Assembly: GCA_014649555.1 (NCBI GenBank)
Contig: BMTG01000004.1
Span: 434,001-498,000 of the forward strand
DNA from: Streptomyces globisporus
Lineage (GTDB): Bacteria; Actinomycetota; Actinomycetes; Streptomycetales; Streptomycetaceae
Length of the DNA: 64,000 nucleotides
Direction of reading: 5' to 3'
Positions 1 through 8,024 of this stretch are shown one piece after another (the stretch's first letter is position 1; each line of letters starts with the position of its first letter). The notes beneath the pieces are model-generated. The model worked only from the letters and a program-made list of their open reading frames with translations. It was not told where the DNA came from and made no database searches. Both the position numbers and the translations under genes were made by a program.

Positions 1-852
1 ACCGTGGCGGAAGGGTTCGCCGCCAAGCACGGGATGAAGCGCGAGGTGTTCCTGAAGCGGGCCGCGCCCCGGATGACCCGGCTGGAGCGGCTGCGCACCC
101 AGGAGCAGCGGGTGGTGGGCGACCGGCGGCCGGACGTGGATCTGACCGTGATGCCGCTGACCCGGCTCGCTCTGTACGTGCTGTCGCTCGGCTTCGAGGA
201 GCGTTCCGGGCGCCGGGCCGAGCTGACCGGCGCCCTGCGGGCGGCGGCCCGGCGGGCGGCGGGCGCGCACGCGGGAAGCTGGGGGCGGGTGCACGCGGTG
301 CTGGACGACAGCTTCTCCTCCTCCGGTTCGGGGCAGAAGCGGCGTCGGCCGCTCGCCGTGGCGCTGGCCTGCCACCACCTGCTGGAGGTGCTTGCCGCGC
401 CGGGGGCGTACCGGGGGCTGTGGACCTCGGGGGCGCGGGACGCCCTGCTCGTCCGTCCGTCGGGGCCGACCCCGCTGGGGATGCGGATCCTGGACGCGCT
501 GGAGCCGGGGGCCGACGGGACTGCTCCGGACCGGCTGGTGATCGTCTCGGACGGCTGGGACAACGCCCCGGCGGGTCTGGCGGGCGAGGTGCTGCGGGTG
601 TGGCGGCGCCGACTGGATCCGAAGCGGCGGACGGCCGCGGTACACGTCAACCCCGTATACGACGCGGAGGGTTTCGACGTGCGGCGGCTGGCGGCGGGGG
701 TGGCGACGGCCGGGATCCGGGACGCGGAGGATCTGCCCGCCCTGGTGGAGATCGCCCGGTTCGCGGAGGGACGCTCGGGCCCCGCGGAGCTGTACGCGTA
801 TCTGGACCGGCAGGTGGCCCGGTTCATCAGCGGAGAGGGCGCGGTCTCGTGA
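1..852 (+). CDS. VWA-domain protein, C-terminal part (5' end outside window)
   Basis: The reading frame is open from base 1, so the start lies upstream. Counting from the first in-window GTG (base 4), the protein shows a metal-ion-dependent adhesion site of a von Willebrand A domain: D-x-S-x-S as DDSFS (Asp101-Ser105), a Thr in a PSGPTPLG loop, and an Asp in IVSDGWDN. A basic, helical stretch of about 100 residues precedes the VWA fold, which may be the end of a TROVE-like or other alpha-helical module, but too little is visible to decide. The stop overlaps a 23-codon ORF by GTGA, and an ARPP-like gene follows. VWA proteins of this kind usually act as metal-dependent scaffolds; a role in RNA handling is only an inference from the neighbour. 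Confidence 0.75.
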   Translation, partial: TVAEGFAAKHGMKREVFLKRAAPRMTRLERLRTQEQRVVGDRRPDVDLTVMPLTRLALYVLSLGFEERSGRRAELTGALRAAARRAAGAHAGSWGRVHAVLDDSFSSSGSGQKRRRPLAVALACHHLLEVLAAPGAYRGLWTSGARDALLVRPSGPTPLGMRILDALEPGADGTAPDRLVIVSDGWDNAPAGLAGEVLRVWRRRLDPKRRTAAVHVNPVYDAEGFDVRRLAAGVATAGIRDAEDLPALVEIARFAEGRSGPAELYAYLDRQVARFISGEGAVS

Positions 853-920
853 AGCGACTGGAGCCGGCACCGACGACCGCCCGCACCGCGCGGGCGCCGG
901 GAGAGGACGTGACGCCGTGA
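849..920 (+). CDS. Candidate 23-aa coupled small ORF
   Basis: A GTG at 849 overlaps the stop of the VWA gene (GTGA) and the stop of this ORF overlaps the GTG start of the next gene (GTGA at 917-920). A purine-rich GGAGAGGG lies about 10 bases before the start. The peptide begins VKRLEPAPTT and is Pro/Ala/Arg-rich with no recognisable domain. Two consecutive 4-bp overlaps suggest a real translational relay; otherwise this is simply a 65-base spacer that happens to stay open. No homologue is known to me. Confidence 0.35.
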   Translation: MKRLEPAPTTARTARAPGEDVTP

Positions 921-2062
921 ACCGGCTGGAGCTGACCGGACTCACCGCCGGTCCCGCGCAGGTATGGGGCGGTGTCCGGCTCGTCCCGCTGATCCGCGAG
1001 GCGCCGGTGGCGGGGCTGCGGCTGCATCGCGAGGTGTACGAGGGCCTCGGCGCGGGGATCGTCGAGCTCGGGCCCCGGGAGCGCTATCTCTCGTACATTC
1101 CGCACGGGCTGGTCGCCGACTGGTCGGGCGAGGAGGACGGCGGCCGGGACCAGGGGGCCGGCCGGCAGTCGGCCGCGTACGGCACCCAGTTCGGTGGCGG
1201 CGACGCGCCCCGGGCCGTTCCCCTGCCGCCGTTGCCGCACCACCGGATGGCCAAGCGGCGGCCCGGCGACCGGCTGCGGTTCCTGCCGCTGCACCTGGCG
1301 CTGGAGGGGTATCTCGCGCTGCACTTCGGCGGTCCGTCGACCGCTTGGGAGGAGTGGTCGCGTACGGCCCTGCGCGACGGGCTCTCGCCGCGTGCCGAGG
1401 ACGCGTACCTCGGGCTGTCGGTGCGCGGGCTCGCGGACGCGCTGCGGATCTTCGAGATCCATCCGGGCCAGTGCGGGGTGATGGTGTACGTCTCCGACGC
1501 GCTCGCCGCCGCGTTCGTGGTGCCCCACTCGGACGACTACCGCCTGCTGCACGCCTCGCTGGTGGAGGATCTCTACGGGGAGCTGGTGCACCAGTACGCG
1601 CTGTACGGGGCGCCGGTGGCCGACACTCCGGTGCGGATCGAAGGCGCGGAGCACATCCGGGGCCTCGGGGAGCTGCGGTCGGCCGCGCGGGCGCAGGAGC
1701 GGGCGTGGGCCGAGGCGCACGACACCCTGTTCGCGCGGGAGCTGCTGGACACCTCGTACGCGTTCGACCGGGTGTACCGGATGAAGTCCTTCACCCTGTG
1801 GCGTTTTCTGCCACCGTTCGTCCGGGACGGGGGCGGGCAGCACATCGGGGAGACGATCACCGACCACAAGGGACAGGTCGCCTACCTCAAGACGTTCCGG
1901 CTCTCCGACGCCCAGATCCGCCGGGGCCACCTGCTGCGGACCGTGGCCGGGGCCGGCTGGCAGCTGGACCAAGCGGCCGCCGCGCTGGGGTCGAGCCGGG
2001 AGGAGCTGGTGCGCCGGATGCGGGCGGCCGGGTTCTCGGCCCTGCTCAGGAGCAGCCTCTGA
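917..2062 (+). CDS. Conserved protein, ARPP-like, with C-terminal HTH-like end
   Basis: A 381-residue protein starting at GTG 917, with GGGAGAGGA ideally placed upstream. The body is an alpha/beta domain without transmembrane segments (opening GGVRLVPLIREAP, then HREVYEGL). The last 40 residues (LLRTVAGAGWQLDQAAAALGSS and on) read like a Fis-type helix-turn-helix. The N-terminal pattern recalls the ARPP proteins described beside rhodanese-phosphatase and TROVE/VWA genes in RNA-repair-type neighbourhoods; I cannot confirm the assignment by eye. Its partner is the VWA protein, through two GTGA overlaps, so the two probably function together. Confidence 0.6.
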   Translation: MNRLELTGLTAGPAQVWGGVRLVPLIREAPVAGLRLHREVYEGLGAGIVELGPRERYLSYIPHGLVADWSGEEDGGRDQGAGRQSAAYGTQFGGGDAPRAVPLPPLPHHRMAKRRPGDRLRFLPLHLALEGYLALHFGGPSTAWEEWSRTALRDGLSPRAEDAYLGLSVRGLADALRIFEIHPGQCGVMVYVSDALAAAFVVPHSDDYRLLHASLVEDLYGELVHQYALYGAPVADTPVRIEGAEHIRGLGELRSAARAQERAWAEAHDTLFARELLDTSYAFDRVYRMKSFTLWRFLPPFVRDGGGQHIGETITDHKGQVAYLKTFRLSDAQIRRGHLLRTVAGAGWQLDQAAAALGSSREELVRRMRAAGFSALLRSSL

Positions 2063-2114
2063 AACGCGGCCCCTGAGGCCGCCCGCGCACCACGGAAAAC
2101 CGCAGGAAACCTCG

Positions 2115-2152
2115 GTAACACGGGGTTCACACCTGGGCAACGGACGGGAAAT
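2115..2152. promoter_or_regulatory. GlnR operator of glnII
   Basis: Four AC/GAAA-type half elements sit exactly 11 bases apart: GTAAC (2115-2119), TTCAC (2126-2130), GCAAC (2137-2141) and GAAAT (2148-2152). This is the known actinomycete GlnR layout (gTnAc-n6-GaAAc-n6, repeated). A CATAGA -10-like hexamer follows at 2174-2179. It implies nitrogen-limitation control of glnII. Confidence 0.7.
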
Positions 2153-2207
2153 CGCGTCTTGCCAAGCTGCGCTGCATAGACCGCTGCACCCGCAAAGGAT
2201 GGCGTCC

Positions 2208-3242
2208 GTGACGTTCAAGGCTGAGTACATCTGGATAGACGGCACCGAGCCGACCGCCAAGCTTCGCTCCAAGACGAAGATCATGGACGGCGCGCCGTCG
2301 GGGGACGTGGCGGAGCTGCCCATCTGGGGGTTCGACGGTTCCAGCACCAACCAGGCCGAGGGTCACGCGTCCGACCGGGTGCTGAAGCCCGTCTTCACCT
2401 GTCCGGACCCGATCCGCGGCGGCGACGACGTCCTCGTCCTGTGCGAGGTCTTCAACATCGACATGACGCCGCACGAGTCCAACACGCGTGCCGCGCTGCG
2501 TCCGGTCGCCGAGCAGTTCGCGGGCCAGGCCCCGATCTTCGGCATCGAGCAGGAGTACACCTTCTTCGACGGCCACCGGCCGCTCGGCTTCCCCGAGGGC
2601 GGATTCCCGGCCGCGCAGGGCGGCTACTACTGCGGGGTCGGCGCGGACGAGATCTTCGGCCGCGAGATCGTGGAGAAGCACCTCGACAACTGCCTGGCGG
2701 CGGGGCTCGGGATCTCCGGCATCAACGCCGAGGTCATGCCCGGCCAGTGGGAGTTCCAGGTGGGCCCGCTGTCCCCGCTGGACGTCTCCGACCAGCTGTG
2801 GGTGGCCCGTTGGCTGCTCTACCGCACCGCCGAGGACTTCAACGTCTCCGCGACGCTGGACCCGAAGCCGGTCAAGGGCGACTGGAACGGTGCGGGCGCG
2901 CACACCAACTTCTCCACCCGGGCGATGCGCGAGGGCTACGACGCGATCATCACCGCGTGCGAGTCGCTGGGCGAGGGCTCCAAGCCGATGGACCACGTGA
3001 AGAACTACGGCGCGGGCATCGACGACCGGCTCACCGGTCTGCACGAGACCGCCCCGTGGAACGAGTACAGCTACGGCGTCTCCAACCGCGGCGCCTCGGT
3101 CCGTATCCCGTGGCAGGTCGAGCAGGACCGCAAGGGGTACATCGAGGACCGCCGTCCGAACGCCAACGTCGACCCGTACGTCGTCACGCGACTGATTGTC
3201 GACACCTGCTGCACCGCGTTGGAGAAGGCCGACCAGGTCTGA
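2208..3242 (+). CDS. glnII: Glutamine synthetase, type II
   Basis: The cytosolic enzyme makes glutamine from glutamate, ammonia and ATP. The sequence is a full-length eukaryotic-type GSII (about 344 aa): the beta-grasp domain opens with FKAEYIWIDG and WGFDGSSTNQA; the catalytic barrel has FGIEQEYTFF, INAEVMPGQWEFQ (Glu metal ligands), GDWNGAGAHTNFS and the SVRIPW Arg patch. I chose GTG 2208 because AAAGGA (2194-2199) lies 8 bases upstream and homologues begin at this (M)TFKAEY; an in-frame ATG at 2199 has the SD sequence on top of it. Upstream is a GlnR site and downstream a strong hairpin, so it is a monocistron. GSII enzymes are heat-labile and are not adenylylated by GlnE. Confidence 0.97.
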   Translation: MTFKAEYIWIDGTEPTAKLRSKTKIMDGAPSGDVAELPIWGFDGSSTNQAEGHASDRVLKPVFTCPDPIRGGDDVLVLCEVFNIDMTPHESNTRAALRPVAEQFAGQAPIFGIEQEYTFFDGHRPLGFPEGGFPAAQGGYYCGVGADEIFGREIVEKHLDNCLAAGLGISGINAEVMPGQWEFQVGPLSPLDVSDQLWVARWLLYRTAEDFNVSATLDPKPVKGDWNGAGAHTNFSTRAMREGYDAIITACESLGEGSKPMDHVKNYGAGIDDRLTGLHETAPWNEYSYGVSNRGASVRIPWQVEQDRKGYIEDRRPNANVDPYVVTRLIVDTCCTALEKADQV

Positions 3243-3266
3243 TCCCGACGCCGATCACGTACGTAC

Positions 3267-3298
3267 GAGGGGCCCGCCGAATCGCCGGTGGGCCCCTC
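3267..3298 (+). terminator. Intrinsic terminator of glnII
   Basis: A 13-bp stem (GAGGGGCCCGCCG against CGGTGGGCCCCTC, one mismatched position) closes a 6-base loop, 25 bases after the glnII stop. A short direct repeat of GCCCCTCCCGCGTGGG (3292 and 3315) follows it. Confidence 0.75.
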
Positions 3299-3406
3299 CC
3301 GCGTGGGCGCGGTCGCCCCTCCCGCGTGGGTGCGGCGGGCGTCGCGTGAGAAACGTAACGCGGCGGGCCGTATCGAGGGGCGAGAGGAGCCTGATGCACG
3401 GCCGCA

Positions 3407-3547
3407 ATGTCTGCTTCAATGGAGGACATGGCCAGCTTCCAGTACATCGCGTCGGGTCGCAGCGACCTCGAACCGTTCTGGCCTTCCCGTCAGCACCATG
3501 ATTTCGACCGGGTGTGTTGCCGCGCGTGGAACGCGCAGGCCCACTAA
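3407..3547 (+). CDS. Candidate 46-aa leader-like small protein
   Basis: Reading from ATG 3407 (other in-frame ATGs at 3419 and 3428) gives a 46-residue peptide. Its composition is unlike a shadow frame: MEDMASFQYIASGR, then LEPFWPSRQHHDFDR and a terminal VCCRAWNAQAH. The ending (R-H-x-D-x-x-RV-x-CR) recalls the short putative leader peptides of actinobacteria that precede sulfur-metabolism genes. GGAGGA at 3421-3426 is too close to ATG 3428, so the start is unsettled. It lies alone between the glnII terminator and the winged-helix gene, and is the only gene candidate in the 386-base gap 3243-3628. Confidence 0.4.
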   Translation: MSASMEDMASFQYIASGRSDLEPFWPSRQHHDFDRVCCRAWNAQAH

Positions 3548-3628
3548 AGCCGCTCACCCCGGCCTTCGGTCCGCGCGTACGACGTAAGTCCGTCCCTGAC
3601 GACTCCTCGCGCGAAAGAGCTGACCCTC

Positions 3629-4291
3629 ATGGCGAACACTCGTACCTTCTCCGCCGCGTCCGCCGCCACCGCGGCGTCCCCGGCGCCCGCTGCGGCCCAT
3701 CCCACCGCTCGCTCCGTCCCCGCCCGTTCCGTGCCCGCCCACCCGAACCGGCACCGGCTGCGCGCGGTCGACCGTGACGAGGTCGCGGCCCCGGCCGACG
3801 TGGCGGGCTTCCTCCCGCCCGGGGCCACCTGGCTGCCCGCCCCGCCGCACACCCTGCCCTCGCTGCCCGGCCAGCCGCCGATGATCGGTTACCTGGTGCT
3901 CGTGCCGGCCGATCAGCAGCCCGCGCTCGCGGGGGCTGTCACCGGGGCCCCGCTCCGGCCGGCGCCCGGCGCCGGCTCCGGTGCCGCTGTCGGCGCCGAG
4001 GGGGTGTCGGCCGGTCCGGTCCGGATCGACGCCACCCGCCGTACGGCCTCGGTCGACGGCGTCGCCCTCGACCTCACGTACCTGGAGTTCGAGCTGCTGG
4101 CCCATCTGGTGGCGCACCCCCACCGGGTGCACACCCGCGACCAGTTGGTGACGACGGTGTGGGGCTACGGGCATGTGGGCGACGGGCGTACCGTCGACGT
4201 CCATGTCGCCCGGCTGCGCCGCAAGCTGGGTGCGGAGTACCGCCGTTCCATCCAGACGGTCCGCCGGGTCGGGTACAAGTACACGCCCTGA
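3629..4291 (+). CDS. Winged-helix (OmpR-type DNA-binding) regulator without receiver
   Basis: A 220-aa protein. The first 100 residues are Ala/Pro-rich and probably disordered, with a short conserved patch (GFLPPGATWLPAPP, IGYLVLVPADQ). The C-terminal 90 residues are a Trans_reg_C winged helix: LTYLEFELLAHL, RDQLVTTVWGY, GDGRTVDVHVARLRRKL and IQTVRRVGYKY are its hallmark segments. There is no CheY-like receiver and no Asp to phosphorylate, so activity must be set some other way. It stands alone between two terminators. The target is unknown; proximity to glnII is not evidence of control. Confidence 0.85.
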   Translation: MANTRTFSAASAATAASPAPAAAHPTARSVPARSVPAHPNRHRLRAVDRDEVAAPADVAGFLPPGATWLPAPPHTLPSLPGQPPMIGYLVLVPADQQPALAGAVTGAPLRPAPGAGSGAAVGAEGVSAGPVRIDATRRTASVDGVALDLTYLEFELLAHLVAHPHRVHTRDQLVTTVWGYGHVGDGRTVDVHVARLRRKLGAEYRRSIQTVRRVGYKYTP

Positions 4292-4323
4292 CCGGCCGGT
4301 TCGGCCCTGCATGACGCACGTCC

Positions 4324-4369
4324 GGCGGCCCCGGAGCACGGTTCTTCCCGACCGTGCTCCGGGGCCGCC
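4324..4369. terminator. Bidirectional terminator between convergent genes
   Basis: A perfect 19-bp stem (4324-4342 with 4351-4369) closes an 8-base loop TCTTCCCG. It lies between the end of the winged-helix gene and the end of the MMPL exporter on the other strand, so it can stop both transcripts. Confidence 0.85.
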
Positions 4370-4392
4370 CCCGTGTATGCGGATCCCTGTGC

Positions 4393-6510
4393 TCAGACGC
4401 GTACGGTGTCGCGCACCGGCTCGGCGGGGTCCTCGTGCTCCAGGCTCGGGAGCCGGGAAAGGCCGCGCGGGGTGCGCCAGTTGCGCTCACCCAGCAGCAG
4501 CATCACGGAGGGCAGCAGCACCATCCGTACGACGGTGGCGTCCAGCAGGACCGCGACGGCGAGGCCGACGCCCATCTGCTGCATGTCCTGCATGGACAGC
4601 GTCCCGAAGACCGCGAACACCGCCACCATGATGGCCGCAGCCCCGGTGACCGCCCCGGCCGTGCGGCGGAGACCGGTCTCGATGGCCGACCGGTTGTCCA
4701 GGCCGCCGCCGCGTGCCTCGCGGATCCGGGAGACGACGAAGACGTGGTAGTCCATGGAGAGGCCGAACAGGACGACGAGGACGAACAGCGGCATCCACGC
4801 CTCGATCGCGCCGACCCCCTCCGAACCGATGAGCGAGGCGCCCCAGCCGTGCTGGAAGACGGCGGTCATCACCCCGTAGGAGGCGGCCACCGAGAGCAGG
4901 TTGAGGACGATGGACGTCACGGCGATGACGTAGCTGCGGAAGCAGAACAGCATCAGCAGGAAGGTGACCGCCGTGATGAAGGCGAAGACCGGGACGATGC
5001 CGCGGCGGAGCTGGTCGTTGAAGTCGACCGATCCGGCGGTCTCGCCCGTGACGTGGGTCCGCGCCCCGGTGCCGTCGAACGCGGCGGGCAGGGTCTTCTC
5101 GCGCAGTTCGGTGAGGTCGGCCTTGCCCTTGGGAAGGGGGATCTCGATCTCGGCGACGTTCTTGTCGCGGTGGACGGTGACGTCGTCGAAGTCGCCCAGG
5201 GCCTTGGTGACCCCCGGGGTGGTGATGTCGGGCGCGGTGACGACGACGAGGGCGGGGGCGGGTCCGCCGGGGAAGCTGTCGGTGATGCGGTTGTACGCGA
5301 TCGAGAGCTGCGCGTCGGAGCCGAACTGCTTCTCCAGGCCGAGGGATTCGGTCTTCATACCGAGGGCGGGCGCGGCGAGGGCGAGCAGCAGGACGACGGC
5401 GGCGACGGCGAAGGTGCGGGGCCGGGCGAGGACGGGGCCGAGCAGCCGGCCGGTGATGCGGCCGCTGCCCGCGTGGCCGTGCCTGGCGCGTCGGTTCAGC
5501 AGCGGGATGCGGCCCGCGTCGACGCGGTCGCCGAGCCAGGAGAGGAGGGCGGGCAGGACGGTGACCGAGCCGAGCATGGCGATGAAGACGACGATGATCG
5601 TGGCGAGCGCGAAGCCCTTGAAGAGCAGGAGTCCGGAGAGGAACATGCCGCCCATCGCCACCATCACGGTGAGGCCGGAGACGAGGACCGCCCGGCCGCT
5701 GGTGGCGGCCGCGATGCGCAGGGCGGTCTCGGCGTCCCGTCCGGCGGCGCGTTCGTCGCGTTCACGGCGCAGGTAGAAGAGGCAGTAGTCGACGCCGACG
5801 GCGAAGCCCATCAGGAACATCACCGAGTACGTGGTCTGGAACAGGTGCAGCTGGTGGCTGGCGATCGACAGGAGGCCGAAGGCGGCCATGCACGCGGTGA
5901 GGGCGAGCCCGACCGGGAGCAGGGCGGCGACGATCGCGCCGAAGGCGACGACGAGGATGCCGAGGGCCAGCGGGACGGCGGTGAACTCGGCCTTCCTGAA
6001 GTCCTCGGACAGCAGGTCGCCGAGCCACTTGCCCGCGCTGGCCTCGCCGAACTGGTGGATCTCGACGTCCGGGTGGTGCTCGCCCACGGCGGCGACCGCG
6101 TCCAGGACGGGCTGGACCCGGTCGGACGAGGTGGCGGCGTCGCCCTTCATCTCGAAGGTGATCAGGGCGTCCTTGCCGTCCTTCGAGGGGACGGGCGGGG
6201 CGATGTTCTGTGCCTCGCCGGTCTCGCGTACGGCGGTGGCGAGGGCCTCGGCGGCCGGCTTCCAGTCGCCGGCGGCGGGGGCGGAGACCATGACGAGTTC
6301 GCCCGCGGGCTTGTCGAGTCCGGAGTCGAGGAGGATCTGCTCGGCGCGGGCGGACTCCCCGGCGCCGTTCTCCGCGTTGGTCATCTCGACCATGCCCGTG
6401 GCTCCGCCGATGCCCGTGGCGAGCACGACGAAGAGCAGCCAGCCGAGTACGGCGGTCTTGCGGTGGTGTGTGCTCCACACGCCGATGCGTGCGGCGAGGT
6501 TGCGCCTCAT
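4393..6510 (-). CDS. MMPL/RND-family membrane exporter
   Basis: A 705-aa protein of the usual length for ActII-ORF3/MmpL-type exporters. There is one N-terminal membrane helix (TAVLGWLLFVVLATGIGG), an extracytoplasmic loop of about 140 residues, a five-helix MMPL block containing the GVDYCLFYLRRER motif, a second loop, and a second block with GLSMDYHVFVVSRIREA. The conserved intramembrane Asp-Tyr pairs of proton-coupled members are present in both halves. The ATG at 6510 has a GGGGGAGAG ribosome site. The gene diverges from the histidine kinase-response regulator pair at 6756, a common arrangement for an exporter and its regulator. The cargo (lipid, antibiotic or peptide) cannot be read from the sequence. 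Confidence 0.92.
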   Translation of the reverse strand: MRRNLAARIGVWSTHHRKTAVLGWLLFVVLATGIGGATGMVEMTNAENGAGESARAEQILLDSGLDKPAGELVMVSAPAAGDWKPAAEALATAVRETGEAQNIAPPVPSKDGKDALITFEMKGDAATSSDRVQPVLDAVAAVGEHHPDVEIHQFGEASAGKWLGDLLSEDFRKAEFTAVPLALGILVVAFGAIVAALLPVGLALTACMAAFGLLSIASHQLHLFQTTYSVMFLMGFAVGVDYCLFYLRRERDERAAGRDAETALRIAAATSGRAVLVSGLTVMVAMGGMFLSGLLLFKGFALATIIVVFIAMLGSVTVLPALLSWLGDRVDAGRIPLLNRRARHGHAGSGRITGRLLGPVLARPRTFAVAAVVLLLALAAPALGMKTESLGLEKQFGSDAQLSIAYNRITDSFPGGPAPALVVVTAPDITTPGVTKALGDFDDVTVHRDKNVAEIEIPLPKGKADLTELREKTLPAAFDGTGARTHVTGETAGSVDFNDQLRRGIVPVFAFITAVTFLLMLFCFRSYVIAVTSIVLNLLSVAASYGVMTAVFQHGWGASLIGSEGVGAIEAWMPLFVLVVLFGLSMDYHVFVVSRIREARGGGLDNRSAIETGLRRTAGAVTGAAAIMVAVFAVFGTLSMQDMQQMGVGLAVAVLLDATVVRMVLLPSVMLLLGERNWRTPRGLSRLPSLEHEDPAEPVRDTVRV

Positions 6511-6530
6511 GTGGTCTCTCCCCCGGAGGT

Positions 6531-6559
6531 AAGCGTCAGGTAAGTGGATCGGGACGCTT
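6531..6559. promoter_or_regulatory. Inverted repeat in the exporter/two-component divergent promoter
   Basis: AAGCGTC (6531-6537) and GACGCTT (6553-6559) form a 7-bp dyad with a 15-base spacer, about 20 bases upstream of the MMPL start. It could be the site of the adjacent response regulator. The rest of the 245-base gap shows nothing else I can assign. Confidence 0.35.
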
Positions 6560-6755
6560 CGAATCTAGGAATCGGGGGCGGTGCGCCCCAGCCGTCGAAG
6601 CCCCCGGTCGCGGAGGCGTAGGGGGCGGATGCGGGGGTGGTGCCAGGTACACCCCCTCCGGGTGGCGGACCGGCTGACGCGGCGGGGCCGGCCCGGGTGA
6701 GACTGGCATCCGGATCGGGGATCGGCCCGGCTCCGGTGAGGGGAGAGGGATCGCG

Positions 6756-8024
6756 ATGAAGGTGTTCTCGGGGCGGCTGGGGCCGTCGGTTCTGGCCGCG
6801 GGGCGGGGGCTGTTCCTGTCCGTGGTCGGTCTTGCGGTGTCCATCACCCTGTTCGTGCTCGCGGTGGTCTCGATCTCCTTCATCCTGCTGGGCATCGGGG
6901 TGTTCACCACCCCGGTGGTTCTGGAGGCGGTCCGCAAGCACGCCAATCAGCGGCGGCTGTGGGCGATGACCTGGTCGGACGTGCGGATCCCGGTCCCGTA
7001 CCGGCCTTTCCCGAAGGACCTGCGGCCGGGTGTCACCGGACAGGTGGAGCGCACCACGCTGATGCTGAAGGATCCGGCGACCTGGCGGGATCTGCAGTGG
7101 CTGCTGATCGACATGACCGCCGGCACGGTGCTGGCGGTCCTGGCGGCGGCCCTGATGATCTACCCGGTGGAGGGCCTTGTCCTGGCGGCGGGGCTCTGGC
7201 GGGTGTTCCGGGACGATCCGTACTGGTACGGGTTCGTGCCGGTGGACAGCCAGGCGACGGGCATCGCGGCCCTGGCGCTGGGGCTCGTGCTCTTCCACCT
7301 GGGGATGCGGGCGTCGGGACCGTTGCTGCGGTCGCACTTCCTGCTCGCCCGTACGGTCCTGGCGCCCACCCGGGACGAGCAGCTGGCGCAGCGCGTCGAG
7401 CGGCTGACCGAGACCCGGCACGAAGCCGTGGACACCGCCGCCTCCGAACTGCGCCGCATCGAGCGGGACCTGCACGACGGGGCGCAGGCCCGGCTGGTCG
7501 CGATGGGCATGAACCTGGGCACGATCGAGGCGCTGATCGAGAAGGACCCGGCGCAGGCGAAGAAGATGCTGGCGATGGCCCGGGAGTCGTCGGCGGAGGC
7601 GCTGACCGAGCTGCGCGACCTGGTACGCGGCATCCACCCGCCGGTTCTGGCCGAGCGGGGGCTCGGCGACGCGGTCAAGGCGCTGGCGCTGCGGCTGCCG
7701 GTCGCCTCCGAGGTGACGGTGGAGCTGCCGGGGCGGGCCGAGGCCCCGGTCGAATCGGCGGCGTACTTCGCGGTCAGCGAGGCCCTGACGAACACGGTGA
7801 AGCACGCGCAGGCCGAGCGGATCTACGTGGACCTGCACCACACGGAGGGGATGCTCCGGATCTCCGTCACGGACGACGGCCGGGGCGGTGCGGCGATCGG
7901 ATCGGGCTCGGGTCTGAGCGGAATCGAACGGCGACTGGGTACATTCGACGGCATCCTGGCCGTCAGCAGCCCCGCGGGCGGTCCCACCATGGTGACCATG
8001 GAGATCCCTTGCGAGTTGTCCTAG
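6756..8024 (+). CDS. Sensor histidine kinase (HisKA_3 family)
   Basis: A 422-aa membrane sensor kinase. Residues 15-50 form a long hydrophobic pair (LFLSVVGLAVSI, VVSISFILLGIGVF), with further membrane helices at about 120-145 and 165-190, as in the four-helix sensor domain of actinobacterial NarL-type kinases. The dimerisation and phosphoacceptor motif is RIERDLHDGAQARLV with His240. The ATPase has the N-box EALTNTVKHAQA and the G-box DDGRGGA plus SGLSGIERRLG. The ATG at 6756 follows GGGGAGAGGGA. The gene overlaps the response regulator at 8009 and is transcribed away from the MMPL exporter. Confidence 0.95.
   Translation: MKVFSGRLGPSVLAAGRGLFLSVVGLAVSITLFVLAVVSISFILLGIGVFTTPVVLEAVRKHANQRRLWAMTWSDVRIPVPYRPFPKDLRPGVTGQVERTTLMLKDPATWRDLQWLLIDMTAGTVLAVLAAALMIYPVEGLVLAAGLWRVFRDDPYWYGFVPVDSQATGIAALALGLVLFHLGMRASGPLLRSHFLLARTVLAPTRDEQLAQRVERLTETRHEAVDTAASELRRIERDLHDGAQARLVAMGMNLGTIEALIEKDPAQAKKMLAMARESSAEALTELRDLVRGIHPPVLAERGLGDAVKALALRLPVASEVTVELPGRAEAPVESAAYFAVSEALTNTVKHAQAERIYVDLHHTEGMLRISVTDDGRGGAAIGSGSGLSGIERRLGTFDGILAVSSPAGGPTMVTMEIPCELS

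Noticed and set aside
2199..2207. ATG start for glnII three codons upstream
   Set aside because: Its would-be ribosome site AAAGGA overlaps the ATG itself, while GTG 2208 is correctly spaced and matches the family N-terminus.
3292..3335. Tandem GCCCCTCCCGCGTGGG repeat after the glnII terminator as an operator
   Set aside because: It is GC-rich, has no dyad symmetry and the first copy is part of the terminator stem; it is more simply a local duplication.
4354..6543. 729-codon frame antisense to the MMPL exporter, rich in Asp/Glu/Gly/Arg
   Set aside because: It is the reverse reading of a well-supported membrane protein gene. Its composition (runs of DDE, EQQ, RGG) is typical of antisense shadow frames in high-GC DNA, with no domain or ribosome site.
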